Shown in pieces: positions 35,241 through 47,139 of a stretch of DNA of 64,000 bases. The translations under genes and the position numbers were made by a program. The number at the start of each line of letters is the position of its first letter. Position 1 is the stretch's first letter. The DNA is taken from the NCBI RefSeq assembly GCF_030272615.1, contig NC_081415.1:510637873-510701872 (forward strand), given 5' to 3'. This DNA is from Cryptomeria japonica (taxonomy: Eukaryota; Streptophyta; Pinopsida; Cupressales; Cupressaceae). The notes under the pieces were generated by a model. It did not search any database, was not told the origin of the DNA, and saw only the letters and a program-made list of their open reading frames with translations.

Positions 35241-35964
35241 CTATCATAAACTCCAGAGGGTCCCACATATATGCCTTAGTCCAAACCCAGACCTGAACCT
35301 GAAATAAAATAAATATTAAATTATGTCATGCCCATCAAATTCTTGCAGTGATTGGGATGAAAAACAGCCTCCATGTAGTGCGAGGTGAATCCTGATCCAA
35401 TCCATATATAAACCTGAGCATATAGCTCTTGAATTTCCTCATGTCATCCTGCTGATCAAATGTTCTCATCTTTTTAAAAAAATTGATTGTTTGTATGTAA
35501 AAATCCCTCAAACATTCAAGTCTAATATGTGTCTTCATCACAGATTACCCTCTGTGCTAGATATCTCAGTCTTGTTCCATTTTTCCACTTTAGGCTTTTA
35601 AATTAAAACTTGGATGCCAAAGACCCTTATATTGTTTTGGAATTAACATTGCATCTGGGATGAAGCTCACAACCAAAATGAATAAAGATTTCTGTTTGTG
35701 TGAGAAGAATCTAGATGTGACTTGGATTTAAAATGGGATATATAACTTTTGGAATCAATCCTTTAACCTTATTTGCTCTAAACTTTCAAGGTTAAGTTCA
35801 CATGGCTTCATCTGAAATGAAGTACCTTCATTGGGTGCAAAGATCTTGCATTATCCTCTCTTTCTAGTTCCTTACTTGGTTGTCACCCATTCGTCCTTGG
35901 ATTGGCTGGATTTCAAAAGATTAAAAACTTGATATAAACCCCATTTGGGTCCATTTTAACCTTG
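35241..35964. other. Intronic stretch, no genes seen
   Basis: AT-rich sequence. The part from 35580 to 35960 (TTGGATGC, CTTTAACCTT and similar) loosely resembles the DNA right of LTR 3 at 43906-44560. Both flanks probably belong to the same older repeat that LTR 3 entered. Confidence 0.35.
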
Positions 35965-35969
35965 GAACC
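35965..35969. repeat. Target-site duplication GAACC, left copy
   Basis: GAACC directly before TGTTGATG; repeated at 43901-43905. Confidence 0.85.
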
Positions 35970-36796
35970 TGTTGATGTGTGTTTTATGCAAATACGAACA
36001 TAGAATAAAATACCAAAGTATTTTACCCTCTCTTGAACAAAATCACCTTAGATGCTAAATATCTGATCAACTAAGATGATTCCAAGGTTTCTATGGTCAG
36101 TTCTTGACATGTGGGTAACTCAATGGCTTGATGTGATAATACTGTTTTCACTTGGGGACTTACGTAATTGTTCAATTTGGGAAATTTTCATGGATTTGGA
36201 ATTGGAATAGGTTATGTTGATAACTCATGATTTTGCACTTTGAGCTCTTGATCTAATATAACAAGGATTTAAAAAAAAAAGGAACAAAAGCAATAGGGTT
36301 TAGGAATTCTATTCTAAAACCTAGAATGCAAGAAAAGGGTGAATGATTCAATGGAATCCTAGTAGGCAAGGTCTCCCCATCAAAACGTACAATTTGACAC
36401 AAGCTTAGTGCAATCATCTAAGGTATATTTCATGGATATTCAAATCATTACCATCAAACATTGATACCATTCAAAACAATGCATAACAATGGACGTATAA
36501 CAATCGAAGTGAAGTTCGCATAAAATTCCAACTGACCACGCAAGGCTAGCTTACAATCAGCAAGAAGCTAGTGGTATGGATTAGATGGATTCCACACAAA
36601 TGCATTCAACAAATTCCTTCATTCAATCTAAAATACTTGAAAGCAAATTCTAATCTAACTTGGAGGCAATGAGAACTACAAATGCATAAAACACTTAAAC
36701 AAAATCACCATCAATTCGAACAATGATTTTTATTCAAATCTGCAACATATAAGCAACAATTTTAAAAAATCTCTCTTACAAATGAGAGGCAATGGG

Positions 36797-36806
36797 GTTT
36801 ATTTAG
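36797..36806 (-). promoter_or_regulatory. TATA-like box of LTR 3
   Basis: The minus strand reads CTAAATAAAC, about 830 bp before the LTR end and followed by CTCATTTGTAAGAG, aligning with the TATA regions of LTRs 1 and 2. It is degenerate. Confidence 0.4.
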
Positions 36807-37795
36807 AGCCTCAAAAGAAATGAATGGCCAAGATTTATTTAAAATCAAGGGCCAAGATCATGCCAACACAGCCCTAAAGTTGCCCTAATTAGGGTTTGCA
36901 TCTACCAACATGTGACCCAATGGAATGATGCCTAGTCATCAAGTGGTGAATCTTCCACAAGATTCCAGCTTGCATTCCTCTCTCTCACAGCATATTTCAG
37001 GAATCTAACCAATACTGAATCGAACTCCTTGCTGGGCAAAGCATCTTGCTGCACATCAATCAAATCCAACGCATCAGAGCAAGCATCCAAAGTATTTTCC
37101 CAATCTGGCATGAGCTTCTGCAAATTATGGACATGGATCAGCAAGGAAACGAAATCATGAACCTGATTCTTCCTCAAAGAATCCAATTGGCTGAAGTACA
37201 TGAACTTCATCTTATCTCTCAATTCTTCTGAGTGTAGATTGCTGGAAACACTGACATCTACCCCCAACAATTCTTCAATAGATGTAAGGTTCCTCGATTG
37301 TATCTCCTGAATCGATCCTTCCATCTCTGCACAATCCTTCTGTGCATGTTCATAAGTGGATTTCCGCATGGCCAATGAACAATACCAACCATGGAAATCA
37401 TATCTATCTCTTGTGTGCACAACTCTTTCCTGAATCAACACGGACATCGGAATTTTCTTCAACACTCTAAGGTGGGGAATGGTCTTCTCCTAAATGGGTT
37501 GGAATTCATCCCAAACTCCCTCCGAATACTGTATCTTGAATATGAGTGCCATTGTCCTGTTTAATACATGGACAAATTGAGTAAGGAAATCACTCGCTTG
37601 CCTCTTCACATCTTCAATCCATTTACCAAACTCTGTATGTGTCCTCCTCGCTGCCTTGTGATCAAAATGAAGTCCACAGTCAATTGCAATAGGCGAGACA
37701 AAGGTGGGATCCTCATGCCTCATCCCCCGCAATATACTCCTTAAGCTTGATATTCTCTTCCTTTTTGTTTTTCCTTCTTTTCAATCTCCTTATCC

Positions 37796-38222
37796 AACCT
37801 TGCATTGATCACCCGAATTGTATCACAAAGTTCCTGGAATCCCTGTTATTTTGTGGTATGTCCAAGGGCAACCGAGGTGATCATAGGAGTAGCCGCATCT
37901 CAAGTCACATCACCAATTGGGACAACTTGTGCGATCCGCATTCCTGTTTCATCTCTAGCTATATTTGAAAGTATCTTAGCCTTCTTAGGTTCTTTCTACC
38001 TGTCCAACCTTGCATTGATCACCCGAATTGTATCACCAAGTTCCTGGAATTCTTGTTCTTTTGTAGTCTGTTTAAGGGCAACCGAGGTGATCTGGAAATT
38101 CATAGGAGTAGCCGCATCTCAAGTCACATCACCAATCGGGACAACAACCTTTGCAATCTGCATTCCTGTTTCATCTCTAGCTATATTTGAAAGTATCTTA
38201 GCCTTCTTAGGTTCTTTCTCCT
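37796..38222 (-). repeat. 210-bp tandem duplication within ORF copy A
   Basis: TTGCATTGATCACCCGAATT and the following 190 bases occur at 37800 and again at 38010 with small differences. A 210-bp shift keeps the frame, so the duplication repeats about 70 codons (AKILSNIARDETGM, then RVINARLD). Copies B and C are not seen to have it. Confidence 0.8.
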
Positions 38223-39382
38223 TATTACTCCTGGCTAAGTAGTCATCAATATCATCAATAGGTTGGGCCTCTTACTTTTCTACGTGCTCTTCATCAACCA
38301 ATCGGGAATGGTGGACATTTCCATTCCATCATTAGGACACTTTTCTCGATCAAGCCTTCTCAATGCTGAGATAACATCATCCTTCTCCTCCTTGTCGTTG
38401 TCAAATCATAAAATTATTACCCAAGGTAACCTCCAATAGGACAGTAGGAGATCTCGACTGCTCATCATCTTCATTAGGTGGGGCAGATTGTGTTGTAGCA
38501 TGCAACTATTGAATATTCTCTGGTAAAATCACTGTGTTGGATTTAAATTCCCTACTCCGCTTTGGCATGCTGATTTCCTTGATCGATGAGGAACTAAGGG
38601 GAGACAAAGGAGCGCTAGGTTTTTGTTTCTTCTTCTTTGGCGGCTAACTATCTCCTTCCCCTTCGTCTTGGATTCTCTAGGCACACTCTTCCTACGTTTT
38701 GGAGCATGACTCTCGTCATTTGCATGAATCCTCACATCACTAACTGTTCCCTGGTCATCTTCAAGAGAGGATTCCTCTTGTTTCATCTTCTCATATGTGA
38801 AGGCAACACCCATATCTATCAATCAGTTCATTTGCTTGTCTATCCACTCTCTAGAGAATTCCATGACATCTCTCGTAAGCACATTCAAATCCGTTACTTT
38901 TGGCTTTGACTAACTAGGTAATAGGATAGGTCTGTTCATTTTATTCTCATTCCGCAGATGAGTTTGATCACTATCATCCAATATTTGATCAGGAATGAGA
39001 AAGAGTTCACATTTCCTCATGAAGTCCACTAACATCCTGGACCACATCCTCTTCTTTACTGCTTGTTCATCCATTAGATTCGCCCAATAATCCTCAATGT
39101 CAACCTTGTGTATGAATATTTCTCCTCTGATTCTTTCAACATTCTTCTGGGGATGAAATCTGTCTTTGCTCTTTTAAGTTCCAAGGCGATAGAATGCAAT
39201 CTCATCAATTACTGTACTAGCTGCAGTGGCACTGTGGCACACTTCCAAAGTTTTCCCTATAGCAAAAGGAAAAGTCATCCCTGTTCTATGCTTCTCCTTC
39301 TGAATGAAATCAAATTCCAGAAGTTGTCTCACCACCTCAAGCAGGATTATTCTGTCTATAGGATATCTAGGAAGCTTGTATG

Positions 39383-39387
39383 GTTTG
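39383..39387. repeat. Target-site duplication GTTTG, left copy
   Basis: GTTTG before TGTTATGTGAC; repeated at 40312-40316. Confidence 0.8.
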
Positions 39388-40311
39388 TGTTATGTGACTA
39401 TTTCTCCAAGAGAAGATAAAGTAATGAAATACCCCTTTGAGATAAAAATAAAGGATATTATAATCCTTTAGTTTAAATAAATATTAATAAATAACGTTTA
39501 TGACAAACTCTCTTAAGAGAGAGGAATAATTATAATTATTAAAGGACAACTAAAGGTGACCTTTTCGGAAGGGGTGATGGTTTGGTAACTACCCTTGAAA
39601 AGGTTATATAAGTCATTTATGTGAGACTTGGGAGAGGGCATAGAGATCACTCAAGGAAGAAGAAGGAGGTGGCTTGGTGGGCTATGGGCATGGGAGGAAA
39701 TCTAGGAATTTAGAGGGCACAAAGTAATGAAGGTTAAGGTCATTGGTTGGCATGGGCATTGGAGAAGGGGCACACTGCGTGTGTCCAACTCGCAGTACGG
39801 TGTACACTCGGGAGCGTCCTGGCCAAGGTTGTGTTTATTTCGTGCCGTGAAGGCATGCGAGGTTTTGTGTAAGAACCTGTCCTCTTGGAGTGCTTACTTG
39901 CCATAAAAGAGCCTAGACTTGTGACAATTCCTTTGAATTGTAGATAATATGGTTGGTTTTGTGTAAGAATCGGTTTCCTTCGTGGGGCCCCATAGCCATA
40001 AAGGACCCAGGGCCACTAGAATATTCTAGGAGTGAGAATGACTATTCCAAGTGCTCAAGATTAAGATAAGTATTGGAAAACCTTGATGCTATAAGATATT
40101 GAGAATGCTTTATATATGATTTGCCAATAATATGGTTGAATTAAGTGGCTATGTCATTCCATTTATTATGTTATTAATTTACTTTGTAATTATTATCCTT
40201 TACATATAATTTAATGATATTTACCTTTAATTAATGAACTTTACATTAACATTTAATCTATTAATTCTGCTGCAAATAATTAATTAATTTTGGTTGAAAA
40301 GTGTCATTACA
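39388..40311 (+). mobile_element. Solo LTR nested in LTR 3 (924 bp)
   Basis: It starts TGTTATGTGAC and ends GTGTCATTACA, with imperfect terminal inverted repeats. GTTTG flanks both sides. A TATA box (TTATATAA) lies near 39603-39610. Deleting it plus one GTTTG (929 bp) restores the frame of ORF copy A, as comparison with copy B at 56180 shows. Confidence 0.88.
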
Positions 40312-40316
40312 GTTTG
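40312..40316. repeat. Target-site duplication GTTTG, right copy
   Basis: Matches 39383-39387. Confidence 0.8.
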
Positions 40317-41499
40317 GATCTGAATCCCTCAATCCTTAGGTATGTGAAGGTGGGAAATTGTACGTACCACTATCCATATTGTTCAACTAACTCCGTTGCC
40401 GCCTCGGACAACCTCTTGTGTATTCCGCCCTGCAACATCCTTGTAATATACATGGTGAAAGCATCATTGACCCTCCTATAATCTTCAATTCTATGCATAT
40501 CAAGTTGTGGATAACATTCTTAACTTCTATATTGTCCTTGTCCATTCCCGACTTCACCTTTGCATATCAATCCTTTGTATGCGACAAATCTAGCAAGTAT
40601 ATACAGAAGGTAGGAAGTCATGGCGAATGACTTAGTCTTCTCCACATTTCTTAACTGAAAATCAAGATTGTCGCTAATAATCTTCGACCAATTGATTATG
40701 GTTCCTCTTGTACAATCCTGGATAAAATAAAACATCCATCCTCCAAATAGGGCACCTTGAGGCATCCCCATCACTCGGTTTAGTAGGAATATCAAATCAC
40801 TATATTCCTCTTTGAAATCTATGCACATGAGTGTCTTTGGTGCCTTGGAATAATGAGGCCTTGGCTCAATCATCCACTCTTTATTCACTACAGTCTTGCA
40901 TGCATCCGCCTTCAATTTATACTTTGCTTCATATTCATCGTTTGTCCTTTCTTCCATGTCTGCACTGCAAGGGATCCCGAACACTTCAACAATTGCATCC
41001 TCAGCAAGGTAGGCGATGGTTATCCCTTTGGAAGTCCGGATCATCCTGGAGAGAGGATCATAGTGTTTTGCGCATTCCAGAACGAGCTCGCTGCATTGTA
41101 TGGATTGTGGAAATCCAGCGGCATGATATATGCCACTCTTCATGATGTTTGCATAGGTGGGAGAGGGAATCTGGTTCTTTGTTTCGGACATCCTCTGCCA
41201 CATACACTCCATATTCAGGTAATTCATGTTTGTATTTGTGATTCCTTTCCATCTGGAAGACAATTGGGAATCCAAATAGAATTCCTCTTGAACGATCTTT
41301 AACTGCTCCTTCTGAACTCCAATCCCGGATTTGGACACGGTACTTGTACGTAGCTTGAAGTCAATAACCCTGGAAAATTGTCCTGATAATCTATTTCTAG
41401 AATTGAATTAGTTCTGATTTCTAATGATTTAGACAAATTTAGGATTGGAAATCTGGAATTCTATCCATATTCTTAACAAATTCTGAAAATAAAAATAAA

Positions 41500-42250
41500 T
41501 TGATATGAATAGGGTCTAAAACCCTCATAAAACCCTCACTTCCAGACTTAAATGAGGTCTGATAAAAAAATTAAGTCTGAAGACATCTTGTATACTCGGA
41601 AAATCATAAAAAATGAAGTCCAAAAGAGTATACCGAAATCTGGAAATGCTTTGGAAAGGTGTAAAAAGTCTGATTTTTCACTCTTTGATATCTAAAGACA
41701 CCCTTCCAAACTCAGTAATGGCTGCCAAATGTCTGAAGACAACCTGCAATACTCATAAATCAGTCACTTAACGAGGTTGCAGCCATGTAGAATTCTCATG
41801 CTTGATGTAAATTTACCTTTCCAATGTCAAAATGATCAAATCTGGGCAAGAATAAAGGGCTGGCAAAAATAAATCAGTCTGAAGAGAGGTCTGAGAAATG
41901 GAGTTTCAGACCTTGTCAACACCTCAAGCAATGATGGCACTACCAGAAAATGATCACAAAATGCCTCAAAAATGTTTCCTCGATGAAATTGCCCAAGAGT
42001 AGAAGGCTGGAAATGCAACTCCAAATCTGAAGGCAAATTGAAAATGATGTTTTCAGACTTGCGTCAACTCTAAAAATGCCTCCAAAATGCTCTCAAAATG
42101 ACCTTTAGACAAAATTGCCTAAGTGGGAATGAGCTGGGAATGAAAAAATTAAGTCTGAAAACTATGTTTTCAGCCAACAATGAAGTCAAAAAGCTCCCAG
42201 CAATGTTGGAAAGTGCAGGTCTGAGAACAATGGCAGCCTCTTAGCATTAA
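41500..42250 (-). repeat. Dispersed GTCTGAAAAC / TTTTCAGAC motifs in LTR 3 U3
   Basis: GTCTGAAGAC, GTCTGAAAAC and the reverse orientation TTTTCAGAC recur about ten times at irregular spacing in AT-rich DNA upstream of the ORF. Opposite orientations could pair. Confidence 0.4.
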
Positions 42251-42659
42251 TGGAGTTCACAATGTTGCCCAAAACCACCCCAAAGTCTGAAGTATGCACC
42301 AAATATCAAAATCATGGCCTCTCTAACAAAATCGTGGCCTCTCTAAAGGTGGCGCCACTTCCCAAATTCGCCCAATGTGGCAAAAATCGCCACCAAACTT
42401 GCTGCAATGGCTCCCAAAAATGGTGCCCAGGTCTGATTGGGGAGAAATCGCCCTCAAACTTGCACTTTCAGCTCACAAATGGACACTCAATAAAATCACC
42501 TAGCTGGAAAAATTTCTTCAATCAGCCACTTAGCCACCTTCAATCAATCACATCAGCGAATATAATAATATTATATTGCTTGCTGGGCTCTTTTTAAACA
42601 TGTTTTTACCTTGATGTTTCACCACACAAGCAAATGTGGGATAAAAAAAACTTGCCTTT

Positions 42660-43420
42660 ATACTTGCTTGGGAAAATCGATTTGCATCAAGAAAAATAAT
42701 AATCATTGCAAATCATTAATAATTGTTGTCAAATGCAAAAAACAATTAAATTTGGGCCCACTTGCACTAAATTTATTTCATTTTCACCAAATTTGGTCAC
42801 CTGGGGGAAAATCACCCCATATATGGATAAAAATCGAGATAAAAATCATCATCAAACACTTTAATTGCTCTCTAGGGAAAATCGACCCTCATGGGGATAA
42901 AATTTCTGATCAAACTCGTCAATAAAAACCTTTGGGGGAAAATCGATTTTCATTTGGACTCCAAAAATCACTTCATCTTCACCATTAAGTCCAAAAATCC
43001 ACTTTGGGGGAAAATCACTCCCTATCTAGACAAAAATCTAGATCAAAATTCGTCAAAAAACACACTTGGGGAAATTTGTAATCCATTAGGACAATCATCT
43101 ACATAAAAATCCATCAAATTTGATCATAAATTGTCTTGGAGAAATCGACCTTCATCAAGATAAGGAATTTCATCCACATTAAAATCATCTGCATTCCTGG
43201 GGAAAATTGTGGGTCATTAGGATAATTTCCCACAGTCAAAATTTCATCCTCCTGGTGGAATATTTCCCTCCATCAGGGACTTGAATGGGGGAAAAATAGG
43301 GTCCATCGGAATTGTGGGGGAAATTCTCCTCCCATTAGGATTTTGAGTGGGGGAAAAACAGGGTCCAACGGAATTGTGGGGGAAATTCTCCTCCCATCAA
43401 GATTTTTGACCCTTAGACCA
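42660..43420 (-). repeat. GGGGAAAATC motif array in LTR 3 U3
   Basis: On the plus strand GGGGGAAAATC followed by CCC-containing and GGATAAAAATC segments recurs roughly every 70-100 bp (for example 42803, 42865, 42931, 43001, 43058 and 43199). At 43285-43405 a unit of about 70 bp with GGGTCCA, CGGAATTGTGGGGGAAATTC and CTCCTCCCAT is duplicated in tandem. It occupies the U3 position that the hairpin arrays hold in LTRs 2 and 4. Confidence 0.6.
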
Positions 43421-43860
43421 CTAAAACATAGATTTTCATTGGGAATTTAATGATTCTTCCACTCAAAATCATCTGGACACTTCAAACTTCATCGTTACGC
43501 ATTGGGACTTAGCCAAATTCATCAAAACTTGAGCGAGAAAATAGGGATTCCATCGGGAGAAAGTGCAAATTTGACTTGAATAACCTCCTAAAGGACCTTT
43601 TAATACTTAGGCACAAAAATATGACGGACTTGGACATTTCAAAACTCACTCATGCTCAAAAGTCCGCACTTAGACAAAATTAGGATCACCTATATATCTA
43701 ACATCTTACGCACTTGATCCTATGCAAAACTCAAAAACCCTAATAGCAATTAGGCATGATCACACTTCAAAACTCGAGACTCGGACACTGGAAGCTCAAA
43801 ACTGTTGCCTACCACCAAAACCCTAAACTAACAAGATGTGGAAAGCAGGAAAGAGGGGAT

Positions 43861-43877
43861 CCCCGTTTGCAATGGGG
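43861..43877. repeat. Stem-loop at the LTR 3 start
   Basis: CCCCGTT TGC AATGGGG on the plus strand: a 7-bp stem with one mismatched position relative to LTR 2. It lies 23 bases inside the LTR start. Confidence 0.65.
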
Positions 43878-43900
43878 CGATGTGTGAAAAGGTCACAACA

Positions 43901-43905
43901 GAACC
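43901..43905. repeat. Target-site duplication GAACC, right copy
   Basis: Matches 35965-35969. Confidence 0.85.
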
Positions 43906-46606
43906 CAAAAGATTTCAAATTTTTGTCTCCTGTGTGAATAGAGTTTGGATATGAACCTATTGTTAATGCAGTTGGACAAATATTTTGGGTTAGGTTTGGC
44001 CTCAAATTGCAAATGTAACATTCTTTTTTTCTTTTTCTTTTTCGCTTTGAATAGGAATCTGATTCTAACCTGAAATAAATCTTGCTATTTAGATATTTTG
44101 AATCGGGCTTTGTTTGAGGACAAGCAACGGTATAATATAAGATTTTAGGTTGTGAAAAGAATTTGGATGCAAACCCTTGGGCTTGGAAAAGTGGGGTACA
44201 TAAAATTTCAGATTTGAACCTTGATTTGTTTTAATTGATAATTCCTTTGGATATTTTGTTCTTGGCAAATTGTGTGGCTTAATCTCGTACTGTCATTGTA
44301 CCATCATCTACCATGCATTACAATCTTGGATTACCCAGATTTGAAATTGATTGAATTTGGATTCGATTATTTGTCAGCTCAATTTTTCCTTTGGTCCTTA
44401 AATCCAATTTTAAAAATAGATTTATCCTCCGAAAAGGACTTCAGATGCAAATTTTTCTTTAACCTTGGTATATCGATGCTCTTGAGTTTGGATGCGATTT
44501 TTTTTTATAAATTGGTGATTCCTCTGAGAAAGTTTAGATGCAGTTTACTATAAAATTTGGATCTATCTTGATTTTGGGGCTAGAATAGTCAATCCAGTAC
44601 TCCACCCTACGGACGAATTAAAACATAAGACTTTGGTACAAAATAGACCTAAAGTAAGATCAAAACATACATTAAACCCCTATTTTTAGATATCATAAAA
44701 CACATAAATTAATCCGATAAACATTGTAACCATAGGGATATAATCTGAAATTCAAATATCAAGAATATGAGGACTGACCCAATGTAAACTAGGACAGTAA
44801 AACCATGGACACATACATAATAAGGAAAATACGTCAGGGAAAACATAATTATTCACAAATCTCTTACTAACATTGTTATTGATAGTTGAATAAAGGACAT
44901 GTAAAACCAACTTGGATTTTGAACAAAGTAACAAGGAGACAAGACAAAACTAGGGTAAGTGTGAAAATTTCTGCGAGGCCCTAAGTTTTTTCCTTCTTAA
45001 ATCCATTTGACCTTTAGCCATTCCTCATACTGCTTTTGCAACCTTGTTTGAACCGGTGAATGAGTTTGAAGGTGATTTAAAGAGCAAAGCTCTGCAATTT
45101 TTTAGTTTGAGATTATTTTTTTCTAAGCACTACTAGAATGTTATTTCATTCCTAAATGTTACACAGGGGATGTTTCATTTTCTCTCAGCCAACTACCCTC
45201 ATTCTAGCTTTCACATGCTCAATCTTGGATGTTTGAATTTATTGTATGCAATTCACCAGTTTAGGCGTGAAAACCCACAGTTGATCATCATTTTCCAGAA
45301 TTGTGATTATCGCCTGTAGCTGGTCAACAAATAATATATTATCTATTGCCAGGCAATTCGGGTATGTTTATATTTAATTTATTTATTTCTTGCAGGCAAG
45401 CGTTTAACTTTGAAATTTGTTTTTTTAAAATCAAATAGTTAAATTGCAATTCATAGTTTATTTCTAGCATTATATTTCTATTCTGAAAACATCAAATCAA
45501 AAAATAAAGAGCAATTGAATCAAAAGTCAAAATATATCCCTCCATCAGAAAATTAAAACATCAGATTGGGGGGGGGATATTACAATACTATCCATGTTTC
45601 TGCTGGTGTGTATTTTATATTTCTTGTTTTATTCCTCACTTATCTCTTATTCCTTGTCACACACTCTCCACATATTTCTTATCACCTTTTAGAAAAAATA
45701 TGGCTATTCAGAAAGTCATCATCTTTTGTTAATAACTTTCCTTAAATTAATTGCTGCCTTTGTTGAATATAATTGCTGCCTTCTTTTTTGTCTTATTCTA
45801 ATTTGACTTATTCTCTTTTGTCTATTTTGTCTTGCTCTCTTTTGTCTTATTCTATTTTGTCTTTTCCTATTTTTGTCTTTTTTCTATTTTGTCCTTTTAA
45901 TTTATAGCACTATCTTTTTATTCATATTAATTCTCAATTGCTTTTCCTTTGCAAAACGGACTCCAAGAAGTTTCCCTGTATGATCACATGCAAGATTGCA
46001 CGTCACATATAATACCCGTGTGACATTCTTTCTTTAATCTTCCATACACCTTTGACATTAATGACAATCTTCTCAATCTTGTCTATTCACTTTGACGTCA
46101 ATGACAACTTCGCCTTCGCACCTTTGGCACCAATGACAACATTTCCAACAGTTTTTACATCTTATTTCCAACCAATGTGGAGTGCTATTAAATTTTATGT
46201 GTTTATCATTCTTGTGTTCCCATTGAAGGTTGAGTGCTATTAAATGTTAAGTATTTATCATACTTGTTTTCTCAGCTGAGGCGGAGTGCTATATCTTATG
46301 TGTTTATCATTCTTGTGTTTTATATTCCAACTCTATGTATATGTAGGCAATAACATTTCTAAATAATTTGACACATAAGAGACATACTCAAAAAATGCGG
46401 TTGAAAAAGCAGCGATTAAGATTGAATTTGTTTTGATAATTTCTAAGCTGAGCGTGAAAATGTGAATACATAGTCTTTTCTCCATTGTAATGGGTAATAA
46501 AAAGAATCCGTTTTATTTTTATTAGCTACAAAACATAGAGGTCTGCTACTGTTGTTTTATCATGACATGTGCTGATATTTCTGAACGTTTATGTAATATT
46601 GTGCAG
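43906..46606. other. Intronic stretch with decayed repeats, no exons seen
   Basis: AT-rich. 44140-44560 shows loose repeats of TTTGGATGCAAAC. 45780-45900 is a pyrimidine-rich microsatellite-like run of TTTTGTCTTATTCTA variants. No coding frames of note. Confidence 0.45.
46052..46325 (+). repeat. Two small tandem repeats in the intron
   Basis: CACCTTTGACATTAATGACA and variants occur three times at about 30-bp spacing (46048-46140). Then GGAGTGCTATTAAATTTTA, TGTGTTTATCATTCTTGTGTT and variants occur three times with a 55-65-bp unit (46178-46322). Confidence 0.6.
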
Positions 46607-46697
46607 ATTGTGGCACCCAACATCTTTGTGCTTTTTGACCAGTTCCTATTTTGGTGAGGGCAACTCTTCTGTTTTAGCTGTCACAGAGGGATCTCAT
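46607..46697 (+). CDS. WD40-repeat protein gene, visible exon 4
   Basis: Acceptor TTGTGCAG and donor GTATGT flank it. Its first base completes the Thr codon begun in exon 3, 23.3 kb upstream. It encodes LWHPTSLCFL then TSSYFGEGNSSVLAVTEGSH, typical of the start of a WD40 blade (HPTS.CF). It ends on a complete codon. Confidence 0.85.
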
Positions 46698-46874
46698 GTA
46701 TGTGTAACAATTTCAAATACATACCAATCTATAAGTGACACATGTTTAATCTTTGGGAATGAAACAGTTGTGTGTTAGGAAAATTTAGTCTCTTGTCTAA
46801 ATTTGAAACTTATGTTTTGTATTATATATGCCTTTGTCTGTGTATAACTCTTCTTTTTATGAAAACAATTGCAG

Positions 46875-47032
46875 TTGAGCATCTGGGATTTGAGAACAAA
46901 TCAACAAGGAGGTTGTGTACAACGAGTGTCAGGATCTTCTGGGGATCCCTTGTATGCAGTCTGTAGTTCCTCCTATGGTTTTGTAGGAACTGGTGGAGCT
47001 GAGCGATCTGCTGTTATCTTTGATCACCGTAG
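46875..47032 (+). CDS. WD40-repeat protein gene, visible exon 5
   Basis: Acceptor ATTGCAG and donor GTTGGT flank it; a short 177-bp intron precedes it. It encodes LSIWDLRTNQQGGCVQRVSG, then SSGDPLYAVCSSSYGFVGTG and GAERSAVIFDHR. LSIWDLR is the WD dipeptide end of one blade and SAVIFDHRR the end of the next. It ends with AG of a split Arg codon, so at least one more exon follows; none is seen before 64000. Confidence 0.9.
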
Positions 47033-47139
47033 GTTGGTATTTTGATTTATTATGTTCCTTTGTGAACATTAATATAATTTCTCTTTCTTAAATACATCAA
47101 TATAGTTGGTTTGGACTGCTTGGTTTGATGCTGACACTG
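47033..47139. other. Start of the next WD40-gene intron
   Basis: AT-rich sequence after the GTTGGT donor. The intron continues through the gypsy and LTR material to beyond the window end. Confidence 0.4.

Larger units (their letters stand above)
36932..41400 (-). pseudogene. U3-encoded long ORF, copy A (unrecognised family)
   Basis: The minus-strand frame begins near 41390 with no clear ATG. It encodes a helical N-terminal domain (CIDFKEEYSDLIFLLNRVMG, MTSYLLYILARF), then ECYPQLDMHRIEDYRRVNDA and WYVQFPTFTYLRI. After the nested LTR (39388-40311) the same frame resumes: YKLPRYPIDRIILLEVVRQL, HKVDIEDYWANLMDEQ and a basic stretch (APKRRKSVPRESKTKGK). The C-terminal part (37732-36932) is helical but in another frame. 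Stops occur near 40520, 40387, 39180 and 38820. It is sense relative to the LTR and lies upstream of the TATA box, hence in U3. Copies B and C (below) confirm the family. Function unknown. Confidence 0.75.
35970..43900 (-). mobile_element. Giant solo LTR 3 (7.9 kb; 7.0 kb without nested LTR) carrying an ORF
   Basis: On the minus strand it starts TGTTGTGACC at 43900 and ends CACATCAACA at 35970. GAACC flanks both sides. The start stem-loop, the ATTTTATTCTATG near the end and the AT-rich promoter at about 36800 match the other giant LTRs. No pair of direct terminal repeats exists inside it, so it behaves as one LTR. A long sense frame fills much of U3. A 924-bp solo LTR is nested at 39388-40311. 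Confidence 0.85.
23274..46606 (+). other. 23.3-kb intron of the WD40 gene filled with mobile elements
   Basis: The intron runs from GTAAGT at 23274 to TTGTGCAG ending at 46606. It contains a minus-strand LINE, a 4.7-kb LTR-like unit, a copia LTR fragment and a 7.9-kb LTR-like unit with a nested solo LTR. Together these cover most of its length. The gaps 23274-23867, 35241-35969 and 43906-46606 hold AT-rich sequence without recognisable exons. Confidence 0.75.

Noticed and set aside
35970-43900. LTR 3 as a complete element with two short LTRs
   Set aside because: The two ends carry different sequences (start stem-loop versus TTTTATTCTATG end) and match the two ends of single LTRs 1 and 2.
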